Positions 45,501 to 55,337 are shown, counted from the stretch's first letter. The stretch is 64,000 bases of DNA from Umezawaea endophytica (GCF_025061645.1 NZ_JANYMP010000024.1:1-64000), one strand, 5' to 3'. Notes: generated by a model not told the origin, from the sequence alone. Made by a program: numbers and translations.

Positions 45501-48500
45501 GGCCGGACTTTCCGCGCCATCACCGCGAGGTGCTGCGCCTTGAACATGTCCTGCACATCGATGTCGTGGCCGCGGTCGCGCAGCAGGGCGCGCACCCTGA
45601 TGGACTGCAACGAGTCGCCGCCGCGTTCGAAGAAGTTGTCGTCCGCGTCGAAGGACTCCGCGTCCGCGCCCAGCACCTCGGCCCACACCTCGCGCAGCAC
45701 CAGCGCGGTGCTGTCCAACGCCGCGGCGGCCCGCTGCCCACGCCGCCGCGCCTCCGGCCGGGGTAACGCCTTGCGGTCCAGCTTCCCGTTGCCGCTCAAC
45801 GGCATCACGGCGAGCTGTACGAGGTGCGCCGGGACCATGTACTCGGGCAATCGCTCGGTCAAGTGGCCGCGCAGGTGCTCGACCTCCACGGCCCGGTCGG
45901 CGACGAAGTAACCGACCAGCTTGGGGCTGGGACCGACGTCCTCGCGCAGCACGACCACGGCCTCGGTCACCGCGGCGTGCTCCAGCAGCCCCACCTCGAT
46001 CTCCCCGAGTTCGATCCGCAGGCCGCGCAGCTTCACCTGGTGGTCGAGCCTGCCGAGGAACTCCAGGTAGCCGTCCGGGTGCCAGCGGGCGAGGTCGCCG
46101 GTGCGGTACAGGCGACCGTCCACGGTGCAGGCGAAGGGATCCGCCACGAACCGCTCGGCGGTCAGGTCCGGTCGTCCGAGGTAGCCCCGCGCCAGTCCGA
46201 CGCCGCCCAGGTGCAGTTCGCCCGGCGTGCCGATGGGTGCCAGCCCGCCGGTGCTGTCGAGCACGTAGGTCTTCGTGTTCGCGATGGGCCTGCCGATCGG
46301 GACCACCGGGGCCGTGTCGTCGTCGCGGCACGTCCAGTGGGTCACGTCGACGGACGCCTCGGTAGGCCCGTACAGGTTGTGCACCTCGGCGGTGTTCACC
46401 GTGCGGAACCTGCCGACCAGAGCCGACGGCAGTGCCTCACCGCTGCACACCACCCGCCGCAGCGACGAGCAGCGCGACACCGAAGGCTCGTCGACGAAGG
46501 CCGCCAGCATCGACGGGACGAAGTGGACCGTGGTGACGCCCTCGGCGGTGATGACCTCGCTGAGGTACTCGGGGTCCTTGTGCCCGTCCGGCCTGGCCAT
46601 CACCAGCCTGGCGCCGTACATCAACGGCCAGAAGAACTCCCACACCGAGACGTCGAACGTGTACGGCGTCTTCTGCAACACCACGTCGTCGGCGCCGAGC
46701 CGGTAGCGCTCCTGCATCCACACCAGCCGGTTGACGATGCCTCGGTGCGGGACGGCGACCCCCTTGGGCCTGCCTGTCGAACCCGACGTGTAGATGACGT
46801 AGGCCAGGTCGAGCTCGTTCGGCGGGTCGGCCCGCCCGCCGCGGTCGCCCGTGGAACCGGACCCGGTGAGCGGGAGCACGAGTTGACCGGGGACGGCCGC
46901 CCTCAACGCGGCGATCCGGTCGTCGTCCGCGAGCAGCACGCGCGGCCGTGCCTCCTCGACGATGGCGGCGATCCGGCGCGCCGGGTGTTCGACGTCCAGC
47001 GGCAGGTACGCGCCATCGGCGAGGAGGATGCCCAGCAACGCGACCACGAGTTTCGTCGACCGTTGCGCACAAACACCGACAACGATGTCAGGACCGACGC
47101 CGTGGGACCTGAGTTCACCGGCCAACGAACGCGAGCGCTCGACCAGTCGGGCGTAGGTGAGTTCGCCGTGCTCGTCGCGCACCGCGACGGCATCGGGCGT
47201 GCGACGCGCCTGGTCCAGGACGAAATCCCCGAGCCGACGCGTACCGGGCTCCTCGCCGACCACGTTCGTGAACTCGAACAACGCGGCGCGCTCCGCGGCC
47301 GGGACGACGTCGAGCCGGTGCACCGGCAGGTCCGGGTTGGCCAGCACCGACTCGATGAGCGTGTGCAGGCGCTGCCCGATGGCCTCCGCCCACTCCGGCC
47401 CATAGCAGGAGGTGCGGTACTCCAACCACCCGTCCAGGCCTTGGCCGCGCACGACTTCCAGGTGCAGCGCCAGGTCGTACTGCGCGGCGCCGGTGTCGAT
47501 CCGGCCGAGCAGCTCGGTGTCCAGACCGGCCATCCTCGGGGCGGGCATCGGCGAGCCGAGCAGGTTGAGCATCACCTGGCACAGCGGCTGCTGCCCGGCG
47601 TCGCGCGCCGCGCCGGTGTGCTCGAGGATCCGGTTGAACGGCACGTGCTGGTGGCGTTTGGCCTCCTCCACGACCCCCTGCACGTGCGCGAGGTGCGTGC
47701 GGAACGTCGTCGTCCCGGTGAACGCGGCGCGCATCGGGACGGTGTTCGCGAGCATGCCGACCAGGTGTCGGGCCCCGTGCTCGCCCCGGTTGGCCATCGG
47801 TGTGGCGATCACGACGTCGTCCTGCGCGGACAGTCGCGCGACCAGCAACTGGGTGACCGCGACCAGGAAGCTGTAGGGGCCGGCGCCGACGGACTTCGCG
47901 AGGGCCTTCGCAGCGGTGAACGTCTGCCGCGACACCGTGAACGGGATGCGAGCGCCCGCGCTCCGGCGGCCGTGCAACGGCACCGTGGCGCCGGGGACGC
48001 GGGACTCCAGCGGTGCGCCGCGCAGGTGCTCGCGCCAGAAGTCGGCGGAGCTACCGCCCCGCGCGTCGAGCGACTCCGCTTCCAGCACGGCGTGGTCCCT
48101 CGGTCCGACCAGCGGCTTCGGACCGTCGATCCGACCGTCCCGGTAGGACGCTTCCAGGTCGCGGATGAAGATCCGGGCGGACCAGCCGTCCGCCACGAGG
48201 TGGTGCAGGGTGACCGACAGGACGTGGTCGTCGGGCGCGACGCGCAGCAACGTCAGCCGGACGACCTGCTCGGTGATGTCGAACGGCGTCGCGGCGAGGC
48301 CGCGCAGCTCGCGATCCAGCACGGACGTGTCGGCCGGGTCCAGCTCGACCGTCCGCAGGTCCACCGGCGCGCTCGGGCGGACCTCCTGGTACGGGACGCC
48401 CGCCGTGGCGTGGAAGGTGGTGCGCAGCGCTTCGTGCCGTGCGACGACGTCGTCGAGCGCACCGCGCAGCCGGGCCACGTCCAGAGGCCCGCGCACGCGC

Positions 48501-48649
48501 AGCGCGACCGACAGGTTGTACGCCACCGCGGTCGGATCGACCTGGGTCAAGAACCACAGTCGTTGCTGCGCGCCGGACAGCGGCCCGGTCGGGTCCGGCC
48601 AGTCACGCGCGATCAGCCCGGAAGATTCACCTGATTGGTCGTCATTCAC
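42515..48649 (-). CDS. NRPS, domain order C-A-T-C-T-E, Ser-activating
   Basis: About 2044 residues from the GTG at 48649 (GGGGGG upstream); an upstream TTG would add 25. Order: C (HHLVADG, about 149-155), A (YTSGSTGRPKG, catalytic GNGKLDRK), carrier (GGDSLQS), C with FHDSIFDG (first His replaced by Phe), carrier (GGDSILS), and an epimerisation-like domain (HHAVADA, then NYLGRF and a YSEGLHH end). The A-domain pocket reads D-V-W-H-V-S-L-V-D-K, which matches the known serine code. The second module has no A domain. The E domain has Ala where Gly is usual, so epimerase activity is uncertain. Confidence 0.92.
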   Translation of the reverse strand: MNDDQSGESSGLIARDWPDPTGPLSGAQQRLWFLTQVDPTAVAYNLSVALRVRGPLDVARLRGALDDVVARHEALRTTFHATAGVPYQEVRPSAPVDLRTVELDPADTSVLDRELRGLAATPFDITEQVVRLTLLRVAPDDHVLSVTLHHLVADGWSARIFIRDLEASYRDGRIDGPKPLVGPRDHAVLEAESLDARGGSSADFWREHLRGAPLESRVPGATVPLHGRRSAGARIPFTVSRQTFTAAKALAKSVGAGPYSFLVAVTQLLVARLSAQDDVVIATPMANRGEHGARHLVGMLANTVPMRAAFTGTTTFRTHLAHVQGVVEEAKRHQHVPFNRILEHTGAARDAGQQPLCQVMLNLLGSPMPAPRMAGLDTELLGRIDTGAAQYDLALHLEVVRGQGLDGWLEYRTSCYGPEWAEAIGQRLHTLIESVLANPDLPVHRLDVVPAAERAALFEFTNVVGEEPGTRRLGDFVLDQARRTPDAVAVRDEHGELTYARLVERSRSLAGELRSHGVGPDIVVGVCAQRSTKLVVALLGILLADGAYLPLDVEHPARRIAAIVEEARPRVLLADDDRIAALRAAVPGQLVLPLTGSGSTGDRGGRADPPNELDLAYVIYTSGSTGRPKGVAVPHRGIVNRLVWMQERYRLGADDVVLQKTPYTFDVSVWEFFWPLMYGARLVMARPDGHKDPEYLSEVITAEGVTTVHFVPSMLAAFVDEPSVSRCSSLRRVVCSGEALPSALVGRFRTVNTAEVHNLYGPTEASVDVTHWTCRDDDTAPVVPIGRPIANTKTYVLDSTGGLAPIGTPGELHLGGVGLARGYLGRPDLTAERFVADPFACTVDGRLYRTGDLARWHPDGYLEFLGRLDHQVKLRGLRIELGEIEVGLLEHAAVTEAVVVLREDVGPSPKLVGYFVADRAVEVEHLRGHLTERLPEYMVPAHLVQLAVMPLSGNGKLDRKALPRPEARRRGQRAAAALDSTALVLREVWAEVLGADAESFDADDNFFERGGDSLQSIRVRALLRDRGHDIDVQDMFKAQHLAVMARKVRPSAEVRSRTPVDLPRPAVLPDDVVDAYPLSSLQAGMIFHSEYSPDVAVYQVTFSLHLRIAFDRELFQECVDVVVGRHDILRTRFEVGGVDGAFQYVQRSASLPVPVEDLRALPEDERRRRAREVFDTEQVKPFDLTAPPLLRVVVLRHAEDVIDLVVSFHDSIFDGWSAATFLTELFDTYLARVAGTAPARGVLRTRYRDFVAEEQAALGDAGSRHFWMEQLKDAVFLRLPRRDRVEDGAPRSIDLPVPVRTELFDAVKSLAGDIGVTTKAVLLTAYVAALAKHGGTSDVLTGLVSGGRPELVDAEHVLGQFLNTVPFRVRVDGAWTDLARAVFAREAEVFEHRRHPVAALQRGHQGKPLFETAFNYIHFHVYQRITGRSDLVYLDGRFTDPFHFPLTVNARVHPLTGDLAIVANYNTDQLDEQQALNFAHDVVDALLAMTSAPHARCGAWTGLGADETGSAEAIEAGTRVAVRGDRQEAGATSALERELLDVWESVLDVDGVEVHDDFFDLGGDSILSIQVCARLRVLGHRVRPKDLFENPTVRLLAEHVGRVADATRSSRSTDGPVPVSPEQSSVLSGQEDRDWDNVSLVLRLSAPLDRTALGKAVAAVLERHESLHTSIDAHTWSQTVRPVAVDDVLSHGEDQDFGAWLETLHRSLELATGRVVRIGLHDGDHPRLVLVAHHAVADAASLQVVLADLVEAYAGALAFGDARLDPGVPISALAGDDGAPGADWAAVLARGARSLVPDLPGGVNDRAGERVVEHVLDTDTTGRLVERARSARLNPLHLLLVSIGDVLRARSGKDAAVVDVMTGGRSDVVLADAVGCLAAPVPVVVESGDPLARARVVESALRTSREDVRAYLRLRRESEVDLPDVLVNYLGRFDDALPDPLVAVEFDHGGDRGPNRPRSHEVEIVALVVGNRLRLRAFYSEGLHHEVTLRALLDDLVAHLATWETEEPVAAQVADFPLAGLDQTDLDELMRQLSTADGEPGGHL

Positions 48650-49000
48650 CAAAGCCCCCCAAACAACGCCATCACGTCGACAACCCCACAAAGTCGACAC
48701 AGCACGACGAACCGCACGGCGCAAAGCGCAGCGGCTTGGATTTCGAAATAATCAGAGAAGAAAAATAAAGCCCCCCACCCCTGTTGCGCACCCACCCCCA
48801 AGCGGATCCGCCACTCCGTAGACTACGTGCGAATGCCGACGGGTTCAACCCGCAATCTCCCGCGATGATCTCCAATGGCCCCATAACGAGCCGATTCCCA
48901 CCAGATGGGAATTTCGGCTTGACATCGCTCCCGAGACATGGGTAGACCTGGAAGACGCCGCAGGAAATCGCTATTCCCGCGGCTGCACCCAGGGGGATAG
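48650..49000. other. 351-bp divergent promoter region, NRPS and amidase
   Basis: No gene is seen. The stretch is AT-richer than average and contains two direct copies of AAAGCCCCCC (near 48650 and 48768). It separates the divergent NRPS and amidase genes and must hold both promoters. The amidase-side promoter is listed separately; an NRPS-side promoter could not be fixed. Confidence 0.5.
48919..48948 (+). promoter_or_regulatory. Candidate promoter for the amidase gene
   Basis: TTGACA at 48919-48924 matches the -35 consensus. After an 18-bp spacer, TAGACC at 48943-48948 is an acceptable -10. It would give a leader of about 45 nt before the amidase ATG at 49001. Confidence 0.4.
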
Positions 49001-50413
49001 ATGCCGGATTTGCACGATCTGACGGCCATCGAACAAGCCGCCGCGATTCGTCGGCGCGAGGTCAGTCCGGTGGAACTCACCACGCACTACCTCAACCGCA
49101 TCGAAAAGATCAATCCACTGGTCGGGGCTTTCGCCGCGGTCGCTCCGGAGGCCGCCCTCCACGCCGCCGAGATCGCCGAGCGCTCGGTGCTGGACGGCTC
49201 GGACCTGAGCCCGCTGCACGGCGTGTGCACCGCGATCAAGGACCTCAACTTCACCGCGGGCATGCCCGCCGCGTTCGGGTCGGCGGCCATCCCGCACTTC
49301 GTGCCCGAGGTCGACGACAACGTCACGAGCCTCGCGCGCGCCGCGGGCATGGTGATCCTCGGCAAGACCACGACGGCGGAGTTCGGCGCGGCCTGCTACA
49401 CCGAGACCGCGGTCGCACCACCCGCACGAACACCTTGGGACACCACGAAGTCCGCGGGCGGGTCGAGCGGCGGCGCGGGGGCGGCCGTCGCGGCGGGCCT
49501 GGTGTCGCTCGCGCAGGGCAGCGACAGCGCCGGGTCGATCCGCATCCCCGCCAGCGCCTGCGGCCTGGTCGGGCTCAAGCCGTCGCGCGGCCGGGTGAGC
49601 GCGGGCCCGTTCAGCGGCGAGATCATCGGCCTGTTCACCAACGGCGTCCTCGCCCGCACCGCGCTCGACACCGCGACCATGCTCGACGCGCTCGCCGTGC
49701 CGATGCCCGGTGACCCGTTCGCGCTCCCTGCTCCGGGGACCGGCTTCGCGGAGCAAACCGCGACCCTGTCCCGGCCGCTGCGCGTCGCCCGGTTCGCCCG
49801 TCCGGTGAAGGAGGGTGTCGCGGTCGCGCCGGAGTGCGTCGAGGCCTGGGAGGTCGCCTCCGCGACGCTCCAGTCGCTGGGCCACCGGGTGGAGGACGTC
49901 GACTGCCCGTTCCCGCCCGAGGTCGAGGCGGTCTTCCGGACGTTGTTCTCCGTCTCCGTCGCCACGGTTCCGCTCGATCCCGCGCAGGAACAACTCCTCC
50001 AGCCGCTCACCAGGTGGCTGCGCGGCCAGGGTGAGACCGTCTCGGCCACCCAGCTCACCAGGACCATCGCGACCGCCCAGCAGATGGCGCGCCGGGCGGT
50101 CGCGGCTTTCGCCGACCACGACGTGGTGCTCAGTCCCACGCTCGCCCTGCCTCCCGTTCCGCTCGGGTTCTTCCGGAACGACGAGCACCCGGACGTGGAA
50201 CTGGACGGGCAGGCGGCCTTCAACCCCTTCGCCCCGCTGTACAACCTCACCGGCCAGCCCGCCGTGACCGTTCCGGTGCACTGGTCCGAGGAGGGCCTGC
50301 CCATCGGCGTGATGCTCGCGGGGCGCGCGAGAGAGGAAGGCACGTTGTTGGGATTGGTGCACCAACTGGAACAGGAGTTGAAGTGGCCGTCACGCCATCC
50401 ACCGATCTGGTGA
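49001..50413 (+). CDS. Amidase-signature hydrolase
   Basis: The 470-residue protein of the amidase-signature family has its triad lysine in [10 protein letters not shown] and Ser-rich core [15 protein letters not shown], followed by [17 protein letters not shown] with the nucleophile serine. It should hydrolyse or transfer C-N amide bonds. It is divergent from the NRPS and followed by the aminotransferase. It could trim or activate the peptide, for example by freeing an N-acylated cycloserine; this is inference. GatA-type or catabolic amidases are alternatives. Confidence 0.85.
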   Translation: MPDLHDLTAIEQAAAIRRREVSPVELTTHYLNRIEKINPLVGAFAAVAPEAALHAAEIAERSVLDGSDLSPLHGVCTAIKDLNFTAGMPAAFGSAAIPHFVPEVDDNVTSLARAAGMVILGKTTTAEFGAACYTETAVAPPARTPWDTTKSAGGSSGGAGAAVAAGLVSLAQGSDSAGSIRIPASACGLVGLKPSRGRVSAGPFSGEIIGLFTNGVLARTALDTATMLDALAVPMPGDPFALPAPGTGFAEQTATLSRPLRVARFARPVKEGVAVAPECVEAWEVASATLQSLGHRVEDVDCPFPPEVEAVFRTLFSVSVATVPLDPAQEQLLQPLTRWLRGQGETVSATQLTRTIATAQQMARRAVAAFADHDVVLSPTLALPPVPLGFFRNDEHPDVELDGQAAFNPFAPLYNLTGQPAVTVPVHWSEEGLPIGVMLAGRAREEGTLLGLVHQLEQELKWPSRHPPIW

Positions 50414-50430
50414 ATGACCAGCGGAACGCT

Positions 50431-50460
50431 TTCGAACGGGGCGCGGCCGGTTGCTAGGAT
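50431..50460 (+). promoter_or_regulatory. Candidate leaderless promoter of the aminotransferase
   Basis: TAGGAT at 50455-50460 ends six bases before the ATG at 50467, with TTCGAA at 50431-50436 as a weak -35 at 18-bp spacing. There is no Shine-Dalgarno site. This is the usual layout of actinobacterial leaderless genes. Confidence 0.45.
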
Positions 50461-50466
50461 ATCCCC

Positions 50467-51678
50467 ATGCAAATCAACCAGTCCCAAAAACTGGCGAACG
50501 TCTGCTATGACATTCGTGGCCCGGTTTTCGAGCACGCCAGGAGACTGGAAGGAGAAGGACGGGACATCCTTCGCCTGAACATCGGGAATCCGGCTCCGTT
50601 CGGATTCGAAGCGCCGGAGTCGTTGATCCGGGAAATCTCGGCCAACCTTTCGCAGGCGCACGGGTACGGCAATTCCAAGGGGTTGCCGATCGCTCGCGAA
50701 GCCATCACGAGGTACGCGCTGGGCAAAGGCATCGCCAACGCCCACGCCGATCACGTGTACGTCGGCAACGGCGTGTCCGAATTGATCACCATGTCGATGC
50801 AGGCGCTGCTGGACGACGGCGACGAGGTGCTCATCCCGTCCCCCGACTACCCGCTGTGGACCGCGGCCGTGCGACTGTGCGGCGGCGTGCCCGTCCACTA
50901 CCGCTGCGACGAGCGCGAGCAGTGGGCGCCGGACCTGGAGCACCTCGCGTCGCTGATCACGCCGCGCACGAAGGCGCTCGTCGTCATCAACCCCAACAAC
51001 CCGACGGGCGCGGTGTACCCCTCGGAGGTGGTGGTGGCCATGGGCGAACTGGCCAGGCGGCACGGTCTGGTCCTGCTCTCCGACGAGATCTACGACAAGA
51101 TCCTCTACGACGGCGTGAAGCACTTCTCGACCGCTTCGTTCGCCCCCGACGTGCTCTGCCTGACCTTCAACGGCCTGTCCAAGTCCTACCGGGTCGCGGG
51201 TTTCCGCACCGGCTGGCTCACCGTGTCCGGCCCGCGCGAGCACGCCGCCAGTTACCTGGAGGGCATGGACATCCTGGCGAACATGCGGCTGTGCCCCAAC
51301 GTCCCGTCCCAGTACGCGGTGCAGGTGGCCCTCGACGGCTACCAGAGCATCGACGACCTCGTCCTGCCAGGAGGCCGACTCCTGGAGCAGCGCGACCGGA
51401 CCTGGGAACTGCTGAACGCGATACCGGGGGTCGACTGCGTCAAGCCCAGCGGCGCGCTCTACCTCTTCCCCAGACTGGACCCCGAGGTGCACGCCATCCA
51501 CGACGACGAGCGCTTCGTCCTGGACCTCCTGCTGGAGAAGCACATCCTGGTCGTCCAGGGAACCGCGTTCAACTGGCCGCACCCGGACCACTTCCGCCTG
51601 GTCTCCCTGCCTTCCGTGGAGCAGTTGACGCGGGCCGTCGAGCAGATCGGCGACTTCCTCTCCACCTATCGCCACTGA
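50467..51678 (+). CDS. Alanine-aminotransferase-like PLP enzyme
   Basis: The 403-residue fold-I aminotransferase starts [20 protein letters not shown], the layout seen in AlaA-type glutamate-pyruvate aminotransferases. It has [24 protein letters not shown] and the PLP lysine in [16 protein letters not shown]. It should interconvert an amino acid and a 2-oxo acid. Cycloserine inhibits such enzymes, so a cluster copy might be a tolerant duplicate or supply a precursor; neither is shown by the sequence. It appears leaderless. Confidence 0.85.
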   Translation: MQINQSQKLANVCYDIRGPVFEHARRLEGEGRDILRLNIGNPAPFGFEAPESLIREISANLSQAHGYGNSKGLPIAREAITRYALGKGIANAHADHVYVGNGVSELITMSMQALLDDGDEVLIPSPDYPLWTAAVRLCGGVPVHYRCDEREQWAPDLEHLASLITPRTKALVVINPNNPTGAVYPSEVVVAMGELARRHGLVLLSDEIYDKILYDGVKHFSTASFAPDVLCLTFNGLSKSYRVAGFRTGWLTVSGPREHAASYLEGMDILANMRLCPNVPSQYAVQVALDGYQSIDDLVLPGGRLLEQRDRTWELLNAIPGVDCVKPSGALYLFPRLDPEVHAIHDDERFVLDLLLEKHILVVQGTAFNWPHPDHFRLVSLPSVEQLTRAVEQIGDFLSTYRH

Positions 51679-51784
51679 ACCGGTGCGCCAGAACGCCGGA
51701 GTCCCCGCGACCTGGCGCATCAGGCGGACAAGCCGACTCACGAGGCGACGTCGATGACCCTGGCGGACGCCACCCACCGGAACC

Positions 51785-54493
51785 TCAGCCCTGAGCAGGA
51801 CAGTCGCGAACCTCAGTGGGACCGGAACGCTGGGAGCGCGCGATCATCAGCTCACAGGTGGGGATCCCCTGCGGTCCCGTGATGTCGTGGATGTCCTGGA
51901 GCTTGAGGATCGCGAGGCTCCGGTTGTTGGCGATCCGGTCATCCCGGAAGTCGATCCGACCGGAAGCCGCCTCGAAGGGCTGCTCGCGGAGCCGCTGGGC
52001 GACCGCGGCCCGGTGGGGCGCGGGTCCGCCGTCCGGCCGCAACTTCTTCACCACGTCGCCGAAGAGGCTCGCGGTGTCGTAGAGCCCTCCGACCCGCTCG
52101 CCGGGCCACGGCGCGACCGGCTTGTCGTCACCGGTCAGCTTGGTGCTGTGCTCCTCCCGCAACGCGCGGTAGCCCGAGCAGAAGGCCTTCAACTGGGCCA
52201 ACGCCTCGTGTTTGCCCGCGACGCAACTCGCGCCGGCGAGCACGACGGACGCGCCCATCCCGACGTACGCCATCGAGACGCCGCTGAACTCCGAGGCCGT
52301 GCGACCAGGTGTGTGGGCGACGAACCGCGACACGGCGTCGTCCGCGACGATGCCGGGCAACGTCGTCAGGGTTTTGCAGTTGTTGCGGAGGACCCGCACG
52401 AATTCGCCGAACTCGTCCTCCCTACCCGCGTAGAAGGCGATCTCCGTCCTCCTGTCGGTTCCGTCGAGGCAGACCTGGGACAGCACCGGTGCCGATCGCC
52501 ACCAGTCGTCGGAGACGACCTTGCCGGGTTCCGCCGACTTCGCCTGCACGGCCTTGACGAGGGAGCTGACGTACGCGTCCGACTCCCCGCTGCTGTACAC
52601 CGTCACCTTGGTGGCCTCGATCTTCTGCGCGTACATCCAGAGCAGTTCGGCCTGCATGTCGTTGTCCGGGGCCAACTGGAAGTACAGCGGCGAGAGCTTG
52701 TCCAGTCCTACCTTGGTCAGGCTGGTGCCGAGGGTGGTGATCCCGTGCTCGCCCAGCACGGCTATCGCCTTCTCGGTCTGGGAGACGCTGCGTTCGAGGC
52801 CGATCACCGCCAGGATCGTGGGATCGGCGTCGAACAGCGGCACCAGCAGGTCGCGCGCCACGGCGTGGGCGTCCTGCATCTTCCGGCCGCCGTTGGCCAC
52901 GACGATCCGCAGCAGTGGCTCGTTGCCGGTGTTCGCCCTGTTCAGGTCGCGCTGACGGATGACGAGGCCTTCCAGTTCCTCGGCGACCGAGTGCTCGGAG
53001 GCGGGCAGGCTCTCGTTGAAGGTCAGACCCGCGAAGTAGACCAGGCTGAAGTAGCTGCGGTTCGGCGACGACTCGTGCAGTCGCGCGGCTTCGGCGTTCT
53101 GCGCGAAGACGTTCTCCTGGGCCAGGCGCAGCCGCGGGTTCTTCCCGAAGACCTGACCCGCGTTGTCGCTGTAGCCGACGCACTGGTCCTGGCCGTCGAT
53201 CGGCACCACCTTGGTCGCGATCCCCTCCGCCGCCGCGTCGAAGAACGCGCAGTCGGCCTGCCAGTGCTGCCACCAGGACCGCGCAGGCCACGCCAAGGCG
53301 GCCAGCAGCACGACCACCGTGAGCATCTCGCCGATGCCACGGCGGGCCAGCCACGGCTCGCGGCGCGGTTTCTCCCCCGACTCCACCTCCCACGCGTGCC
53401 GGTCCCGGCCGGGCAGGGCCGTTCCCTCCGGAGCGGACGCGGGCAGACTGACGAACAGGTAACGGGCGTCCTCGGCGAGCAGTTGGCGACGGCGCGGCAA
53501 CCTGCCCTTCCACGTGCTGAACGCCTCCTCCGCCACGTTCGGCGTCATCGGTGTGCTGGGCTGGGCCATTTCCGCGGGGAACTCAGCGCTGGCCGTGACG
53601 AACAGCAGCGGGTCGAGTTCGCCGGTCTCGTTGCGGACCTCGTTGACCAGGCGCAGCAACTCCCACCCGGCCGGATCGACGTCGTTGAGCAGCACGGGCA
53701 CGTACGTGGTCCGGCGCAACGCGTGGCGTCGCGGGAAGAACCCGGCCCTGGTGCGCCGGTAGGCGACGCGCAGGTCCTCCAGGAACGCGTGCACCAGCAG
53801 TTTGCGCAACTGCTCGGGGTTCTCCGAGTCCCGCCGATCCCCGGTGAGGCGTTCGGCGAAAGAGAAGAAGTCCGACGAGTGGCGGGGGACCATGTACGGC
53901 TGGCGCATGAACCACCGTCGTTCCCGGCCCAAGCCCGGCACGCGGTCGCGGCCCCAGTACAGCCCGAACAGCCTGCCGACGAACTTGGTCGACGCCATCA
54001 GGAGCTGAGCGCGATCGCCTGCCTTGTCGACCAGTTCGTCCGCCGCACCGAACATGCGGTGCCGCCCCCAGGAACGCAGGACGCCCTCGATCGGCCGGTC
54101 GAACTTGACCTGCTTGGGCGTGAGCCCCACGGCGGTCAGGTGGTGGGCCAACTCGTAGTGGTCGAAGCGTTTGAAGGAGGTGCGGCCGAACTGCCCACCG
54201 CGCAACTTCTCGTGCAGCGCGTGCAGCAACGGCAGCACGGCGTCCTGGTGCTTGGCCGCGTCGGCCGGGGTGGCCAGGACGTGCGGCGACTTGGGGATCT
54301 TGGCGGCCAGCGCGCGGTCGAGGGTGAGCAGGAAGCCATTCGCCCCTGGCTCGCGGATCAAGCAGACAAGGGGTAGCGGCAGGTCACCGCGCCGGTCCAG
54401 GTCTCCGTCGCGTTCGAACAACCGCGGGCGACGGATCAACATTCGCACGAGCGTTAGCAGCGCGCCGACACCGAGAAACGCAGGATTCGCCAC
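51785..54493 (-). CDS. Large membrane protein with ligand-binding-like domain
   Basis: The 902-residue protein has one short hydrophobic segment at the start (about 4-20), a 370-residue soluble region rich in Arg, and a second membrane segment near 390-410. The remainder resembles type-I periplasmic binding (receptor-ligand) domains ([54 protein letters not shown]). It is probably a sensor or transport-like protein with the binding domain outside the cell. No Walker motif or kinase signature was found in the N-terminal half. GTG with AAGGGGA upstream. The function is unknown. Confidence 0.6.
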   Translation of the reverse strand: MANPAFLGVGALLTLVRMLIRRPRLFERDGDLDRRGDLPLPLVCLIREPGANGFLLTLDRALAAKIPKSPHVLATPADAAKHQDAVLPLLHALHEKLRGGQFGRTSFKRFDHYELAHHLTAVGLTPKQVKFDRPIEGVLRSWGRHRMFGAADELVDKAGDRAQLLMASTKFVGRLFGLYWGRDRVPGLGRERRWFMRQPYMVPRHSSDFFSFAERLTGDRRDSENPEQLRKLLVHAFLEDLRVAYRRTRAGFFPRRHALRRTTYVPVLLNDVDPAGWELLRLVNEVRNETGELDPLLFVTASAEFPAEMAQPSTPMTPNVAEEAFSTWKGRLPRRRQLLAEDARYLFVSLPASAPEGTALPGRDRHAWEVESGEKPRREPWLARRGIGEMLTVVVLLAALAWPARSWWQHWQADCAFFDAAAEGIATKVVPIDGQDQCVGYSDNAGQVFGKNPRLRLAQENVFAQNAEAARLHESSPNRSYFSLVYFAGLTFNESLPASEHSVAEELEGLVIRQRDLNRANTGNEPLLRIVVANGGRKMQDAHAVARDLLVPLFDADPTILAVIGLERSVSQTEKAIAVLGEHGITTLGTSLTKVGLDKLSPLYFQLAPDNDMQAELLWMYAQKIEATKVTVYSSGESDAYVSSLVKAVQAKSAEPGKVVSDDWWRSAPVLSQVCLDGTDRRTEIAFYAGREDEFGEFVRVLRNNCKTLTTLPGIVADDAVSRFVAHTPGRTASEFSGVSMAYVGMGASVVLAGASCVAGKHEALAQLKAFCSGYRALREEHSTKLTGDDKPVAPWPGERVGGLYDTASLFGDVVKKLRPDGGPAPHRAAVAQRLREQPFEAASGRIDFRDDRIANNRSLAILKLQDIHDITGPQGIPTCELMIARSQRSGPTEVRDCPAQG

Positions 54494-54821
54494 GAATTCC
54501 CCTTAGCATAGTGCTCGTCGTGAGCACTATCCGCGAAAGGAGGCAACCCGTTACAAACCGCAAAAATGCGTCAGCACGAGTGCGAACAGCCCCTGAAGCC
54601 CAGGTCAGGGTCGGTTCAGCGGGTATTTCGACTCGTCACCAACTGTCAGGCCCGACAACCGCGCACCAGCCGAAAAATCACCCGATCAGGTTAAAACTCC
54701 CGTAAGCCAGAACTCCCTCCATTTACGCTCAGGAGCAGGACGCAGGAATGCGGGCACCGGATCACCGTGCTTGAAGCCAAGCGGTCGCTCCCTCACCGCT
54801 GAACCGGTGCTCCAGCACGAC
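54494..54821. other. 328-bp non-coding region
   Basis: It lies between the large membrane protein gene start and the RidA gene stop. No reading frame here has a family motif or a ribosome-binding site. It should contain the promoter of the membrane protein gene, but no box stands out. Confidence 0.4.
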
Positions 54822-55244
54822 TCAGTCCGTGCGGCCCACCAGGGCGGTGACGCGGATTTCGACGCGCATCCCCGGTGCACCGAGAACCGTGACACCGATC
54901 TGGGTCCAGATGGGGGCGCGGTCGCCCATCCGCTCGCGGAACTGCTCGACCATCACCCGGTTGTGGGCGTCACCGATGGAATCCGCCGCGCTCGCGACGT
55001 GGAAGGAGTCGACGGCGATGACGTCGCGCCACGTCGCACCTGCGGTGGCCAGGGTGCGTTCGACGTTGTCGAACGCTCGGACGATCTCGTCCTCCAGCGA
55101 CTCCGGGAAGGTGAAGTCGTCATCCCACCCGCCTTGGCCCGACGTGTCGATCCGGTCGCCCACGAGGACCGCCTGCTGGTAGTGCATGGTCGCCAACTGG
55201 GTGTCGCCGTACCCAGGGGTGGCGAAGAACTGCGGCTGAGCCAT
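54822..55244 (-). CDS. RidA/YjgF family protein
   Basis: The 140-residue protein shows the RidA pattern: an early QAVLVGDRIDTSGQGGWD, AFDNVERTLATAGATWRDVI in the middle, and a RVEIRVTALV end that carries the conserved Arg of the ligand pocket. RidA deaminates reactive enamine/imine intermediates from PLP enzymes; other family members act on different small molecules. The ATG has GAGGAGGG upstream. It is divergent from a MarR gene, with two shared operators. Confidence 0.85.
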   Translation of the reverse strand: MAQPQFFATPGYGDTQLATMHYQQAVLVGDRIDTSGQGGWDDDFTFPESLEDEIVRAFDNVERTLATAGATWRDVIAVDSFHVASAADSIGDAHNRVMVEQFRERMGDRAPIWTQIGVTVLGAPGMRVEIRVTALVGRTD

Positions 55245-55262
55245 GGAAGTCCCTCCTCGATC

Positions 55263-55311
55263 ACTTCATGCTTGAAGTCAAGCTAGCACGAAATAACTTC
55301 ACGCGTGAAGT
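55263..55311. promoter_or_regulatory. Two MarR operator palindromes
   Basis: ACTTCANNNNTGAAGT occurs at 55263-55278, and a perfect 16-bp version ACTTCACGCGTGAAGT at 55296-55311. The centres are 33 bp apart, about three helical turns. Both lie between the RidA and MarR starts (55244 and 55338), fitting MarR-dimer binding to one DNA face. Confidence 0.7.
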
Positions 55312-55337
55312 GATCATGGCCCAGGTAGGGTCCCGCC

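Noticed and set aside
49396-51777. Long minus-strand frame opposite the amidase and aminotransferase
   Set aside because: Both plus-strand genes have clear catalytic motifs; this frame has none.
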